Source: Trichomonas tenax
Taxonomy: Eukaryota; Parabasalia; Trichomonadida; Trichomonadidae
DNA length: 64,000 nt
Reading direction: 5' to 3'
Assembly (NCBI GenBank): GCA_023091735.1
Contig: JALKBU010000062.1
Span: 36,059-100,058, forward strand
Shown: in pieces, positions 19,901-29,316 of the stretch
Numbering within the stretch: position 1 is the first letter of the stretch
How the letters are laid out: each line of letters opens with the position of its first letter
Translations under genes and position numbers: made by a program
The notes under the pieces: generated by a model
What the model saw: only the letters and a program-made list of their open reading frames with translations
Told to the model about the DNA's origin: nothing
Databases searched by the model: none

Positions 19901-21574
19901 TTTGTTTGCTCCGATTGAGATTAAAAAGTCAACGATTTCTGCATTTCCAAATTTCGAAGCGGTCATTATTGGTGTGAAATTGTCTGCTTGCCTGTTTTCA
20001 ATTGATGTAGGATCTTTAACAAGATGATATTTCACGGCAGGAAGCGACGATTTTTCGATTGCAACAAAAATATCATTTCCTTTGCTTTTGATCTCTTTCT
20101 TATTTGTTTTAAGAAGTAGCATCGCCATTTCTTCGGATTTTGCATGTGAAATCAAGCAGTCATATTTGTTTTCATTGTTCTTGTTCACATATTTTAAGAT
20201 CAACTCTGTTGCTTCTAAATTATCTGATTCTATTGCATAATAAAGACAATTTCTTCTGGCATCAATTGCGTTGCAATCACTTACTTTGTTCAATAACATT
20301 TCAAGGCATTTCTGCCTCTTGTACTTAACGGAATACAAGAAAGGTGATTCGTTGTTATTGCTTTTATAAATGAAATTAGCTCCTTGCTCAAGAAGATATT
20401 CAGCCATCTTAAAATTACCTTCTTGAATTGCCAGCATCAAAGGTGTTACTCCATTATTTTCATTGATGTCAACATGAACTTTTGCATGAATCAGCTCTTT
20501 GGCAGCCTCAAAGCTGTCATTTTTTGCGGCCATTGAAAGCGGAAATAGACCTTTGACTGAGGCATTTGGATCGACATTTTTCGACAATAAAAGTTTCATT
20601 GTTTTGATGCTGTTATATCTTGCCGCATACATCATAAGAGAATGATCTAAGACTGTGTCATTAATTGATGAAGGATTTGCTTGTAAAAGCTTGACAACGC
20701 AATCAACATGATCTGTTCTTGCACCCATAAAAATTGCAGTTTCCAGAACCGCTTTATTGGCATATTTCGGATCGCAAATTTTGGAAAGGTATTCAGTAAT
20801 TTCTACACTGTTTGTGAGCACTGCAATCATTAGAGGTGTGTTTCCGTTAATTAAACACATTTTAATGTCAATTATTCGGCACCAAAATTTGACAATGTTT
20901 AAATGATTGTTTTTGATTGCATAATAGAGAGGAATACGAAATTTCTTATTCTTGGCATTCCAATCGGCATCAATCTTATACAGTGTCCAAAAGATAAATA
21001 AATTTCCATTTTTGCATGCATAATGAGCTGGAGTTAGGCCTTTTTTGTCGGCTTTGTTGCAATCTTTACCTTTTGCAATCCAGTATAAAGTTCCATCAGT
21101 ATCATTGTTTTTCGCACATGTTATTAAATCATCTTTGGGTTTTGTATCTCCATTGTAACCAATAAATGCTCTTCTTGATGCTTCATTTCCATAATCTATG
21201 GCTATCTTATGGTCGTAGTTTCTGTAAAATGGATCGGCTCTATATTTCAATAGGAGCGAAACAATTTCTGGTTTTTTACTTTTCATTGCAATCATTAGCA
21301 TTGTCATCCCATCGCTAAGTACATTTGGATTTGCACCTTTTTCAAGAAGTGCTTTCACATAGTCTGCGCTTTTTTTACTAATAGCATATGCAAGAAGATT
21401 TTTCTTTTTAAACCAAGTGTTTGGATTGAAATCTAATTTTATTAATTCTTCATAACTTTTGGCCTTTTCGACAGATTTTTGAATTCTTGCATCAAGCACA
21501 GGAAGGTTATAATCATATAAATGCTCCACAGACTTTACGGCAGCTTTGAGTATTTCCGCATCCGAAAGAGCCAT
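16937..21574 (-). CDS. Giant ankyrin repeat protein with C-terminal coiled coil
   Basis: Protein of 1545 residues. From about residue 60 to 1380 it is a near-continuous array of some 40 ankyrin repeats of 33 residues, recognisable by G-x-T-P-L-x-x-A and V-x-x-L-L-x-x-G-A-D/N cores (for example GLTPAHYACKNGNLFIFWTL and GMTLLLVACKFGHLKIVKLL). The last 150 residues (ESKMRDFEKRKREFDIHQAK and later KKLLKRVECFKKERDEFESE) are a coiled coil. The repeats are diverged, so the array is old. Ankyrin arrays mediate protein-protein contact; the partner is unknown. There is no signal peptide or membrane span. The stop codon is embedded in TAAA. Trichomonad genomes hold hundreds of such genes. Confidence 0.95.
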   Translation of the reverse strand: MALSDAEILKAAVKSVEHLYDYNLPVLDARIQKSVEKAKSYEELIKLDFNPNTWFKKKNLLAYAISKKSADYVKALLEKGANPNVLSDGMTMLMIAMKSKKPEIVSLLLKYRADPFYRNYDHKIAIDYGNEASRRAFIGYNGDTKPKDDLITCAKNNDTDGTLYWIAKGKDCNKADKKGLTPAHYACKNGNLFIFWTLYKIDADWNAKNKKFRIPLYYAIKNNHLNIVKFWCRIIDIKMCLINGNTPLMIAVLTNSVEITEYLSKICDPKYANKAVLETAIFMGARTDHVDCVVKLLQANPSSINDTVLDHSLMMYAARYNSIKTMKLLLSKNVDPNASVKGLFPLSMAAKNDSFEAAKELIHAKVHVDINENNGVTPLMLAIQEGNFKMAEYLLEQGANFIYKSNNNESPFLYSVKYKRQKCLEMLLNKVSDCNAIDARRNCLYYAIESDNLEATELILKYVNKNNENKYDCLISHAKSEEMAMLLLKTNKKEIKSKGNDIFVAIEKSSLPAVKYHLVKDPTSIENRQADNFTPIMTASKFGNAEIVDFLISIGANKFAVTPDGTDALAVAIQMNSVEVVKSLFNSGVDIKNPRTNGDVPVSIACKYGSIDTLKFFKKQEIDFSKVPNSSEIPIALAVINGKIDTVRYLVNDLNVNVNSLSRNKTPLLILAIENNQPDIFLFLLNKNADIFIRDSIGNTALHSAVVANNLDIAMNCIEKHANVNDARPSDQITPYLIACSKGNEQIMQFLESKGADTNYRTMNNVDAFLAATESRNINIINNLINQGFNWEIKDSNGMTLLLVACKFGHLKIVKLLESKGVNFKNTDNQSHNALYFACQSGNVDIAKYVFKKKLYDLNQKFEDGMTLLHISSMNGHLKIVKFLVDKKADLNAISKSGLIPFHYATINNRVDVMKFICKETHKKSYPVFIQTQDKVYPIELAIKNNAIQAANFCISQNSPVNTNDKSGLSHIFRASRDGDLRSLRILLSICASSEMNKEENGQTPIVAAIKNEQWEVVKLLKSMKANISSNKIISGIHVSVQENNIEKFEILRQLGFSPNEKGLKGKVPLMTAIELRNTNFISHLLEINVDINYTDDAGFPPIMYAISKGDSVTLQKLIDKGAAINIRCGWTTPLISAINFEKLDCFNVLIQNGAKIDLPHKGGYYPIHQSAQAKNIYYLKTLIEKKANLMDKTNSRLTPLMVSIVHGVMDNFKLLLDNGADLKPQDSSGFDALYYALIKNRFEMCDILRAKGAKFNVKDAKGMFPLEYCVVHDLPDSMRYLLNNGFSEYDKINGDPVLTSCIRNGSYKTAFMMIDSGCIVTALSQNMQTPLHACAMRSNDENSVLLAKKLLAVNASLINQQDNKSETPLSLTKWYSNSDRRLAKYLKQNKARDIVFEGSIESKMRDFEKRKREFDIHQAKLEAAREIIAGDIQEHESQVQIHNAMVNAYNSEGERLNNKTNSLLFNIFATEGMQERHANYVTAHNSYGGATISARSQMLDAQEKKLLKRVECFKKERDEFESEYSKFMTEYNLFYNRLEIYTHL

Positions 21575-22247
21575 TGTAATGTTTTTGTGTCCAAAAAAAA
21601 ACTGATTCCTTGAGTCGAAATTTGTGAAAACTCATTGAATTTTTTCATTTCATGTTATTATGGCAAAAAATAAATTGAGATTGCAGGGTCATAATTTGTG
21701 ATACCTCAATGAATTCTTTCGCATCTTCATTTTGGGTCGCAATTTGTGAAACATAACACTTTTATTACAATTTTTGTCCTCAAAGTGTTATTTTGATTGA
21801 TATATCCTAACATCTAAAATTTGGTACGCAAAGCATTGACGGTTATATGCATATACGATTAAAACTCATATCTCTATCGATTAAATTAAGATAATGTAAA
21901 AAAAATGAGCATGAATTTAAATTGATAATGTTCAAATGAGCAATTTACATCGATAAAAATTTATGTATCATTTTGATTAGATTGATGTAGAAATCTCAAC
22001 ACTTCTGATCAGAAAAATATTGGACTTATCAAAATTATGATGAAATAAAATTTGCAAGTTATTCATGACTACAACTTAATTGGCTACATACAGTTTGTGT
22101 ATATATGATATTGTATCTATATTTTGTCATTTCTCTATATGATTTCAATATTGTTGCCTTGAATAAAAGTTTCGAATAAGGCCAAAAATTAGCAAATTTG
22201 AATGTCCTGTAAATGATATTTTTTCAGCAATTTTTAATTGACTGTAT
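21575..22247. other. Intergenic region with weak tandem repetition
   Basis: No gene. Between about 21610 and 21760 a phrase like GTCGCAATTTGTGAAACCTC recurs three times in degenerate form; the rest is simple A/T-rich sequence. Confidence 0.45.
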
Positions 22248-23226
22248 TTATTTCAATAAGATATAATATGCATGTTGAAATAGAGCATGGTTATAAAATT
22301 TTGCTTTTGGCAATCTCTCAACAACAGATCTTGTAAGAAAAGCGTCACATTTATATGTGGAAAGATGAAACAAAATACTAAAATTATCCGAAGAATATTT
22401 ATTGATATAATGTGCTCGATAAGCGCCGAACCATATTTCTTTGTCTGTGTTGCAATCTATGACATTATGTGTGGCAGATGTTATATATTGTAATATATTA
22501 GTATAGTTACCGCCTCTTATTGTACAGTTCCTGATTATAAGTTCCACACTGCCGCTGATAGCATGAGCTATAACACTCATTCTATCAAATAAACACGTGT
22601 TATTTAATATATTGCAGTGATCATTTAGATTCGATGGTAGAGAAGCATATTCCTAAAGTCTCTTTACTAGCAATTAATGGGATATGTTCTATATAAATCC
22701 CAGAGCTATGGAAAGCTTGATTCTTTGATATATTTGAAGAAAGTAAGCCACTTTTGCCGTTGCATATATAGATTGTATCATCAATTGAAATATTTGCACA
22801 AGAACTAACAGAACATTCGGTGATAAGGTTAAAGTTTAAAATTCTATTGAGTTCTGAGTAAGAAAACAAACCCGTATTAATTGCTGAAACATTTTTTACA
22901 TAAAATCTGTGCTGAACGATAGCTCTGTCACATTTGACGTATATAGCTCCACCCTTATCTCTTCTGAAGCAATCTTCAAAGAAACAAGAAGAAAGGAGAA
23001 ATTTTTTTCCATCACTTGTTATATTAACAACTCCATTATTTAGGTTTTGGAATACGCATTGATAAACATAGATTTGATCCCTAATGTACTGACATTGCAA
23101 TTATTTAATATTCGATAACATAATTGAATAGGAACAGGATCTCCATAGTACTCCCTCCAGATGTCTGGTGGGGCAGTGTCTTCATGTTTTGTGAAAAAAA
23201 TATCTCCATGAAGAGACAGATCTACT
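22248..23226 (-). pseudogene. Pmp-like beta-helix surface protein pseudogene
   Basis: On the minus strand the family start is visible: LHGDIFFTKHEDTAPPDIW then REYYGDP, followed by YVYQCVFQNLNNGVVNI, GGAIYVKCDRAIVQHRF, SAINTGLFSYSE, ELIIRNCTIRGGN and FHLSTYKCDAF. These blocks appear in the same order in the copies at 13.7, 45 and 52 kb. The frame is broken near 23100 (between YRILNN and QYIRDQI) and near 22620 (after FSTIESK), each by a one- or two-base shift. There is no clear signal peptide or ATG upstream. Family members are predicted surface proteins; this copy cannot be translated in one piece. Confidence 0.75.
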
Positions 23227-23497
23227 TATACAATATTTTTTTTAATTTCTTTTCATGGACCACAAAAACCGCGTTTTTTGATTCATCTTCAACATGATCT
23301 GTTAAATTAATTAGTGGAAAATAAACTATGTTTCATGATATATGTTAGCATATAGCTTTGATCATAATTTAATGTCTATTGAAGACTTTTGCTGAATCAT
23401 CATTCGCTCGTAAACAAAGTTTTGTTCAAAAAACAAAAAAGAGCGATTTAAACAAAACATAACATAGATAGATTTATTATATACATGTACATCTCTA

Positions 23498-24319
23498 TTA
23501 GAAGTCTTCGAAAAGATTGTAAGAGAATTGCAACGAAGACTGGTTATAAGAAAATTCCGTGCTAGCGAATGATCCGATCTCGAAAGGAAGGGTGTCATAA
23601 GCACCCTCAATGACAATATCATCTTCTGGAGAAGATGTTTCCAAAGAAGGATCAAAATTAACTGTAACTGTGTCGATGGAGATGTGCTTGACATCTTCAA
23701 CAGGGGCTGGCTTGATGGCTGGCTTAATAGCAGCAGAAACTGGAGTTGCTCCCTTGAATTGATTAACAATCTCGAAGAACTGCTTTCCAGCTTCGGTTTC
23801 TGTCCAAGCCTGGTTCCTGACATTTGGGCCAGCGTTCAAATATGACTCTATTTCGTTCTGGCTGTTCTTGATGCTGAATAAAACAGCTGGTGTAGAGAGA
23901 ACTGAGCAAAACTGGGCCCAATTAGCGTAGATGAACATCATGAGCTTTCTGTTCGAGAAAACTTTCTCAAAAGCATCGAAATTAGTGCAATACCATTTGA
24001 AGATTGTTTCACGAGAGCAAAGATCAACGAACCTCTCCCATGAAGCGGACAGGAAGGCCAACATTCCCTTCCTTGTTCTCCAGTCTGAGCGAACTGTTCT
24101 GATTCCGAGCTCCTTTGCGGTCATTTTAACCAAGATAGCGAGGAAGTCCCGGCGGAGGAACCTAGAGTATGTCCTAAGGAAGGCCTTGACTGAGTCATTG
24201 TTAGCATCTTTGACTGACATCATGAAAATATAATATGGATAGACCATAGTCCTCAATTTTTCTTTTTGTAAGAAATATTTGAATTTGTATTTCGATTTTC
24301 TGAACAGAGGCGTGGCCAT
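23498..24319 (-). CDS. Hypothetical protein, helical body with acidic C-terminus
   Basis: Unrecognised protein of 273 residues counting from the first true ATG (24319; the frame opens earlier only with a GTG). Residues 35-165 look like a helical, aromatic- and basic-rich globular domain (SVKAFLRTYSRFLRRDFLAI, WERFVDLCSRETIFKWYC). Residues 165-270 are Ala/Pro- and Asp/Ser-rich (AAIKPAIKPAPVEDVK, ETSSPEDDIVIEG), resembling a flexible acidic tail such as an activation domain. A transcription-related role is a guess only. GC content is raised as in expressed genes here. Alternative starts at the internal Met residues 25 and 34 are possible because the first 24 residues are basic and unlike the rest. 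Confidence 0.7.
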   Translation of the reverse strand: MATPLFRKSKYKFKYFLQKEKLRTMVYPYYIFMMSVKDANNDSVKAFLRTYSRFLRRDFLAILVKMTAKELGIRTVRSDWRTRKGMLAFLSASWERFVDLCSRETIFKWYCTNFDAFEKVFSNRKLMMFIYANWAQFCSVLSTPAVLFSIKNSQNEIESYLNAGPNVRNQAWTETEAGKQFFEIVNQFKGATPVSAAIKPAIKPAPVEDVKHISIDTVTVNFDPSLETSSPEDDIVIEGAYDTLPFEIGSFASTEFSYNQSSLQFSYNLFEDF

Positions 24320-24404
24320 GTTCGAAATCACTTTTATTTTACTCTTTGTGGCTTTTGGAATAAAATTTATAAAAAGATTTCAGAAGATATAGAAAATTTG
24401 CGAA

Positions 24405-25060
24405 TGATGGCCTAGATTAGATATTTTTAGTTATGGGAAATGTGGTGAACTGGATGTGGGTAACTTCCTAAAAAGGCCACTAGTCAATGGTTCTCTAGAA
24501 TATACGGCTCTATTTCATTATTTCGATCGAAATATCAAAATATATACCTCTAAAAAGCTGTTGAATCGAACACTCATCAACGGTCCTTATCTGGCTTCTT
24601 CTAAGCAATCTTTTTGTACAACTCATTAGAGCTAGTTCGAGTTATTCAATATCTGAATTTTTCTTATCTCCCAGCAAGAATACGATTTGTCTTCAGTTTA
24701 TATACAGGCATTATAAGAGCAGTTGTTATATCGATATATTTTAAGCTTACTTTTACTTATCGAAAATATTTTTGAAAAATATGCTCGCACGGAAATCAAA
24801 TTCATTAGGATTCTACAAGCTTATATCCTTTCAAGCATGCTAGGAGATATTTTCTGGGTACATTCTCTTTATTTGAGGATGGCTGCTAAAACTATTATCG
24901 AGTTAACTGTAAATTCCGCTAGAAATAACATCTACTTACGTTACCGGAACGTTCTGCAACTTAAAAATCAATGTTAAACTTTGTGCCAAATATCGAACGA
25001 AATCGTTTTCAGCGATGCGCCATCATCGTTTACTTGAATTGTTGAAGCTTTACTATTTCT
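24405..25060 (+). pseudogene. Unidentified decayed coding region (possible cyclase-like membrane protein relic)
   Basis: Three adjacent frames read as protein-like text: one from about 24411 to 24629 (GNFLKRPLVNGSLEYTALFH), one from about 24628 to 24770 (ELVRVIQYLNFSYLPARIRF), and one from 24723 to 24977 (MAAKTIIELTVNSARNNIYL then RYRNVLQLKNQ). They follow each other with frameshifts and stops, the pattern of a decayed gene. The LVRVIQYLNF block recalls the middle region of the large trichomonad adenylate/guanylate cyclase-like proteins, but this is a low-confidence recognition. Confidence 0.4.
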
Positions 25061-25696
25061 TGTTGTTACAGTAAACTAACTTACGTTTAAATGAGTTATG
25101 TTTTATCTTTCTATATTTATTCGAAGCAATGAAGATATTTAGTATAAGGGTACCAATACATGTACTCAATATATCATATGGTTAGATATCAAATAGTTGG
25201 TTCTCACTTTAAAATGCAAGTGATGAAATATATTTTCTTAATCATTCTCTGAGAGATGGTGCATCATATAGAATTCCAATATATATCCATTTGGCAGTAC
25301 ACCCGAGCTTTGAACTTCAAAAATTAGGTTAGATAATTGCTTTAGTATAAAGCAAATCTGATGTGGGTTCCCCTATTATAAGCCTCTCATGGTAATGACA
25401 CCCTCTGATTCTCTCAAGAACAATTTTGATTCATAAATTTTAAAATCATGAATTTAGTCATCATCTTCATAACATAGCATATTCATAAGCTATATATGTA
25501 TTTTCCGGATTCTCATTAGATGATATAGCGAATAAAACCTAATTGAATCAATCTTTTGAAATCAAAAATGGTATTTACGTGGCAATAAATTTATTTACAT
25601 GACAGAATCAACTCTTCTGCATAAATATCATGTTATTTGGTATCCATATTTAGCACAAAATTAATTTGTAAAGTTTGATTTCATATTTTTTTCCAA
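25061..25696. other. Upstream region of CDC50 gene
   Basis: No gene seen. Contains TTTACGTGGCA (25573-25583) and TTTACATGACA (25594-25604), about 95-125 bp before the CDC50 start. Confidence 0.5.
25681..25689 (+). promoter_or_regulatory. Initiator element TCATATTTT
   Basis: Eight bases upstream of the CDC50 ATG and consistent with the TCA(C/T)(T/A) initiator. Confidence 0.55.
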
Positions 25697-26605
25697 ATGG
25701 AGCAATTAGAGGATCCGCTTATGGAACAGGGCTCTAATTCCCACGCTTTCATTGACCAGCGTCTCCCAATGAAGCGTTTAGTTTTGAGTCCTAATTTATA
25801 CATCGTTGTATTCACACCAATCGGATTAATTTGCTTAGTTATTGGAGCAGTCCTTATTTTCGCTAAAGAATCAGCGTTTGAAGTATCTAAGGATTACAGC
25901 AATATATGTGAAATAGGAAATGTATGCGAATTCGTTCTTCAAATTCCGCAAAGAATGGCTTATCCGATTGCCGTGCTTTACGAACTTACAAACTTTTATC
26001 AAAATCACTGGAAATCTGTCAGCTCGCGTTCTGATGACCAATTAATGGGCAAATACGTTCGTTTTGATGACATGAAATCTTGTTATCCATATAGATCCAT
26101 TGATGATGATCCATCACCAAACAATTGGATTCTTCCGTGTGGTTTACATGCAATTATGTTCTTTAATGATACATTCGACGTTAAAGAATTCAAAACATTA
26201 GAATTATCCGATGTTCAAGAGACAGGAATTAAAGTTAAATCATTAAATTCGTTATACAAAGGACATAAGTGGCTCGAAGATACTCCATCATGGCCAAATA
26301 GCAATACATTAAATCGTTTCTCACTTTGGATGGATACTGCTGCATTTCCAAACTTCAGAAGGATATATGGCATCGCACACGGCGATGGATACCTCGAACC
26401 AGGAAATGTCACGATTTCGATTATGAATAACTTCAACACAAGCATTTACAAGGGCAGAAAATCGATTATTCTTACAACAAAGGGTAACTTCCCGCCTTCT
26501 TCAAAATATTTGGGAATTGTTTATATTGTTTCAGGAGCAATCATGGAACTTGCTTCTCTTGTCACAATATTCACAAAGCCAAAGGTAACGGCAATGAATT
26601 CTTAA
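25697..26605 (+). CDS. CDC50/LEM3 family protein, P4-ATPase (flippase) beta subunit
   Basis: Membrane chaperone and subunit of P4-type ATPases that flip aminophospholipids across Golgi, endosomal and plasma membranes. The 302-residue chain has the family topology: short cytosolic N-terminus, membrane span at about 33-56 (NLYIVVFTPIGLICLVIGAV), a large luminal loop, and a second span at about 274-294. Family signatures visible in the loop are YELTNFYQNHWKSVSSRSDD followed by QLMG, paired Cys residues, and PCGLHAIMFFNDTF. Asn-x-Ser/Thr sites (NDT, NVT, NTS) fit a glycosylated luminal domain. Length is close to the usual 300-400. ATG supported by the initiator just upstream. Confidence 0.95.
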   Translation: MEQLEDPLMEQGSNSHAFIDQRLPMKRLVLSPNLYIVVFTPIGLICLVIGAVLIFAKESAFEVSKDYSNICEIGNVCEFVLQIPQRMAYPIAVLYELTNFYQNHWKSVSSRSDDQLMGKYVRFDDMKSCYPYRSIDDDPSPNNWILPCGLHAIMFFNDTFDVKEFKTLELSDVQETGIKVKSLNSLYKGHKWLEDTPSWPNSNTLNRFSLWMDTAAFPNFRRIYGIAHGDGYLEPGNVTISIMNNFNTSIYKGRKSIILTTKGNFPPSSKYLGIVYIVSGAIMELASLVTIFTKPKVTAMNS

Positions 26606-26728
26606 TTTCATAATAGAAAATTAATATTATAACGCCAGATAGCTATTTTCTTTAACTGTTTATGGTGTTGTGTTGTTCTGTCTAATAAATATTCCTTGTT
26701 TTCATTATTTGAGAAAATTATTAATTAT

Positions 26729-26800
26729 TTTACATGGCAAATATAGAATTAATATGACAAATATTGAATTTTATTGTCAAACTAATGGTTTACTTGTCAT
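26729..26800 (+). promoter_or_regulatory. Cluster of TTTACATG(G/T)CA-like motifs
   Basis: TTTACATGGCA at 26729-26739, ATATGACAAAT around 26755, and TTTACTTGTCA at 26790-26800 lie in the 100 bp before the NOT-box gene; the same motif family recurs upstream of other genes in this window. Confidence 0.45.
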
Positions 26801-26824
26801 TTAAAGGATTTGACAGTACTTTTA

Positions 26825-27298
26825 ATGCTGAGCAATTTCGATAATCAGGCAGCAAACACATATACGGGTAATGAGGACGATTCTCCAAATTACCTTAAAA
26901 AGTATATAACGAGCGTTAGTGATTTTAATCCACGTGAAAAGATCGCACAAATTGGAATTGAACCTTCTGTTCTCGGAATTCCTTCTGATGGCCCAAGTTA
27001 TGAAAAAATGAGATCCATTTTTGCCGATATTCCATTTGATTATTGGACAAACGCTAATTTTTCGAAGGCTTGGCTTGATTTATCAAGTATTGGATCCGCT
27101 GATTCAAGATTATCAACATTCCCTGAATACACGTTATTCTTCATATTCTATTGCCAAACAAAAGACAATATTCAAGTTTTAGCTTCGAAAGAACTCGAAA
27201 AAAGAGGTTGGAAGTACATAGATTATAAATGGACTTATCAAACTAAAAGCGAATACAAATCATTCAACATTAATAACTGGATGATCGAAGAAAAATAA
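26825..27298 (+). CDS. NOT2/NOT3/NOT5-family C-terminal (NOT-box) protein of the CCR4-NOT complex
   Basis: The CCR4-NOT complex deadenylates mRNA and regulates transcription; NOT2 and NOT3/5 pair through their C-terminal NOT boxes. The C-terminal part reads FPEYTLFFIFYCQTKDNIQV then ASKELEKRGWKYIDYKWTY, the recognisable NOT-box core (YxLxFIFY, A-x-E-L-x-x-R-x-W-x-Y). At 157 residues this is little more than the domain itself, as in the smallest NOT2 orthologs. The ATG at 26825 is used; the frame opens 15 bases earlier only with TTG. Upstream lie several copies of the TTTACATG(G/T)CA motif within 100 bp. Which of NOT2, 3 or 5 it represents is unresolved; the lack of a long N-terminus favours NOT2. 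Confidence 0.85.
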   Translation: MLSNFDNQAANTYTGNEDDSPNYLKKYITSVSDFNPREKIAQIGIEPSVLGIPSDGPSYEKMRSIFADIPFDYWTNANFSKAWLDLSSIGSADSRLSTFPEYTLFFIFYCQTKDNIQVLASKELEKRGWKYIDYKWTYQTKSEYKSFNINNWMIEEK

Positions 27299-28172
27299 TC
27301 TATATCGACAAAACTGGATAAATTCGAATGTTTAATCATTAATTTGCCGCTGAATCACATCTCCAATTGCTGTTTTATATAAATCCTATTGCAAAAAATA
27401 AACTCAAAATATCTCAGTTTATTCAACTTTATGTTGGAATTTACTGAACCAATTCATTTATACATGTAATTTACAAACTGTTATTAAAATAAATATTAAT
27501 TTTTTCCAATTAAATTTCCAAATATGTATTGAAATATATATATACTTTTTAATTTTAAGCCTTTTCTTGCTCTTCTGCATATAAGCTTCTGAGCATCTAT
27601 GGAATGATTCCCCCTTTGTAAATAAGCCAATTTAATCATATTCCTTCTTCGAAATTAATAATTAAAAGACAATAATTTATTATTTTTTGATATTTTTTTG
27701 GTGATTTCGTGTTAATATAAAGATTTCGAGAAATTTTATTTAATGTGTAATATGTAGAAATAGGTTGTAAACATAAATTTAGAAATATTTTTATTGTAAC
27801 TCAAATTTTTACACATTATTTAATTTCAAATTAACAATAATACATCATTTCAATCATATGTATATATTATATAGAATTGTTAGAATCTATTGATCCTACA
27901 GACAATGTTAAAGTCTAACAAATTCTCAACAAATCTGATATATTTATTCACATGATCTTTTCACGGGGAAACAGATATATCTCCTCCAATATCGATCAAC
28001 TGTATACCTTATGGATTACAAATTTCAAATCGAATTTTTTCAATATTTTAAATCTGAATAGAATTATATCAGTTATATTACAAAAAATGAAATATATTAT
28101 AAACATAATCTAGACACATAATAAAAATGATGTATTAATTTTTCTAAAACGTTATTTTTTCAAGGAAGAAAA
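27299..28172. other. AT-rich intergenic region
   Basis: About 870 bp of low-complexity A/T-rich sequence; no gene, RNA or inverted repeat recognised. Confidence 0.5.
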
Positions 28173-28679
28173 ATGCATTCATTATCAGATGAGAGATTGC
28201 AGTACGGTTTAATTTCTAACATCAGAGAGTTACATGTAGTATATCAGACATTATGCAAAACAGATGACGGCCTTTTAGGCTACAGAGAAATATCTCAAAT
28301 GCTTACAGCGATCGGTGTCAAAGCTACGGCATCACAATTACAAGATATCATCAACGAAGTCGTCGGTGATGAAGCTAAAATCGATTTTAACGCTTTTGTT
28401 TTACTTATGACTCGCAGATATAAGCAATTATCTTTCGAAGACGAAATTGATGATCTATTCGACGCAGTAGACCTCGGGCATGACAATTTCATCGATGCAC
28501 AGGATGTTGTTAATCTTATGCAATCGAAAGGCGTTTCGATCACTCCTGGTGAGGCTGAAGCACTATTGGCAACAATATCTGACTCAGCGAAGGGAATGAA
28601 TAAATCCGAGTTTCAGTCTTTCGTTAAGTCACTCGGTGCAATTGTTATGTCAACGAAACCAGAGGAAGCAACTCAATGA
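28173..28679 (+). CDS. EF-hand (calmodulin/centrin-like) protein
   Basis: Protein of 168 residues in two lobes typical of the calmodulin superfamily (SFEDEIDDLFDAVDLGHDNF then IDAQDVVNLMQSKGVSITPG). Of the four expected EF-hand loops, the one at DLGHDNFIDAQD (about 101-112) keeps most calcium ligands, while the first (KTDDGLLGYREI) and the others lack key acidic positions, so calcium binding is probably weak or limited to one site. Spacing and the YREISQMLTAIG segment are closer to calmodulin/centrin-like regulators than to large EF-hand enzymes. Partner unknown. The start is the first ATG; no canonical initiator is visible upstream. Confidence 0.88.
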   Translation: MHSLSDERLQYGLISNIRELHVVYQTLCKTDDGLLGYREISQMLTAIGVKATASQLQDIINEVVGDEAKIDFNAFVLLMTRRYKQLSFEDEIDDLFDAVDLGHDNFIDAQDVVNLMQSKGVSITPGEAEALLATISDSAKGMNKSEFQSFVKSLGAIVMSTKPEEATQ

Positions 28680-28929
28680 AAACCATGTTTTATCTATTGT
28701 ACACACCACTAAATATCTGTTTTTGATAATATCGTATCTCAAAAAATCACATTCTCAGACAATATCCAAACGCTCAAACACCATTATTGAAGATCTATTA
28801 TACAATAAAAGATTTTTGAGTTTTGCAGATATTTTAATTTTTGTCCTTGAGAAAAATTATTTGCTTTAAATAAAAGTAATGGTTATGTATATATATTTCA
28901 TATGCTTTAAATAGCTTAGTATAAAATCT

Positions 28930-29316
28930 TTAATGGTTGTTGAGCTCCTTAGCAACAAGAGCATCACGCTGGGCGAGAAGCTGAGCATACTTAAAGCGCT
29001 GGAAATCGTTCATCTGGGCCTTGTTCTTGCGAGCAACGACCTGCTTGCCCCAAGCTGATTCGTAGAACTTAGCAACTAAATCTTTAGCAGCAGCCTTAGC
29101 AGCTTCTGGAGCCGCAGCACGCTGGATCTTGGCGACGTAGTCAGTGAGCTTGAGGCGAAGGATTGGGATGGTCTGGAGTGGAGCGTCTGATTCGAGGACG
29201 TCGATGAGAACGCGCTTGTCATCAACAATATCGACGATGATGGCGAGCTTGTCGACAAGTTCACCGTAGTTAATAAGGGCAATACGACCGATTTCAACAA
29301 ACTGCTTGAAAGGCAT
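28930..29316 (-). CDS. RPL14: 60S ribosomal protein L14e
   Basis: Large-subunit ribosomal protein L14e (eL14), a structural component of the cytosolic 60S subunit. The N-terminus MPFKQFVEIGRIALINYGEL aligns with the family start (FRRFVEVGRVAYVSFG), followed by KLAIIVDIVDDKRVLID, IPILRLKLTDYVAKI and the C-terminal KAQMNDFQRFKYAQL block (family KAKMTDFDRFKVM). Length of 128 residues is typical of short eL14. The frame stays open for 40 codons further upstream, but that part is unrelated to eL14, so the ATG at 29316 is chosen; a CCTTTT sequence lies just upstream of it. The stop codon lies in TAAA. GC content is higher than neighbours, as expected for a highly expressed gene. Confidence 0.95.
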   Translation of the reverse strand: MPFKQFVEIGRIALINYGELVDKLAIIVDIVDDKRVLIDVLESDAPLQTIPILRLKLTDYVAKIQRAAAPEAAKAAAKDLVAKFYESAWGKQVVARKNKAQMNDFQRFKYAQLLAQRDALVAKELNNH

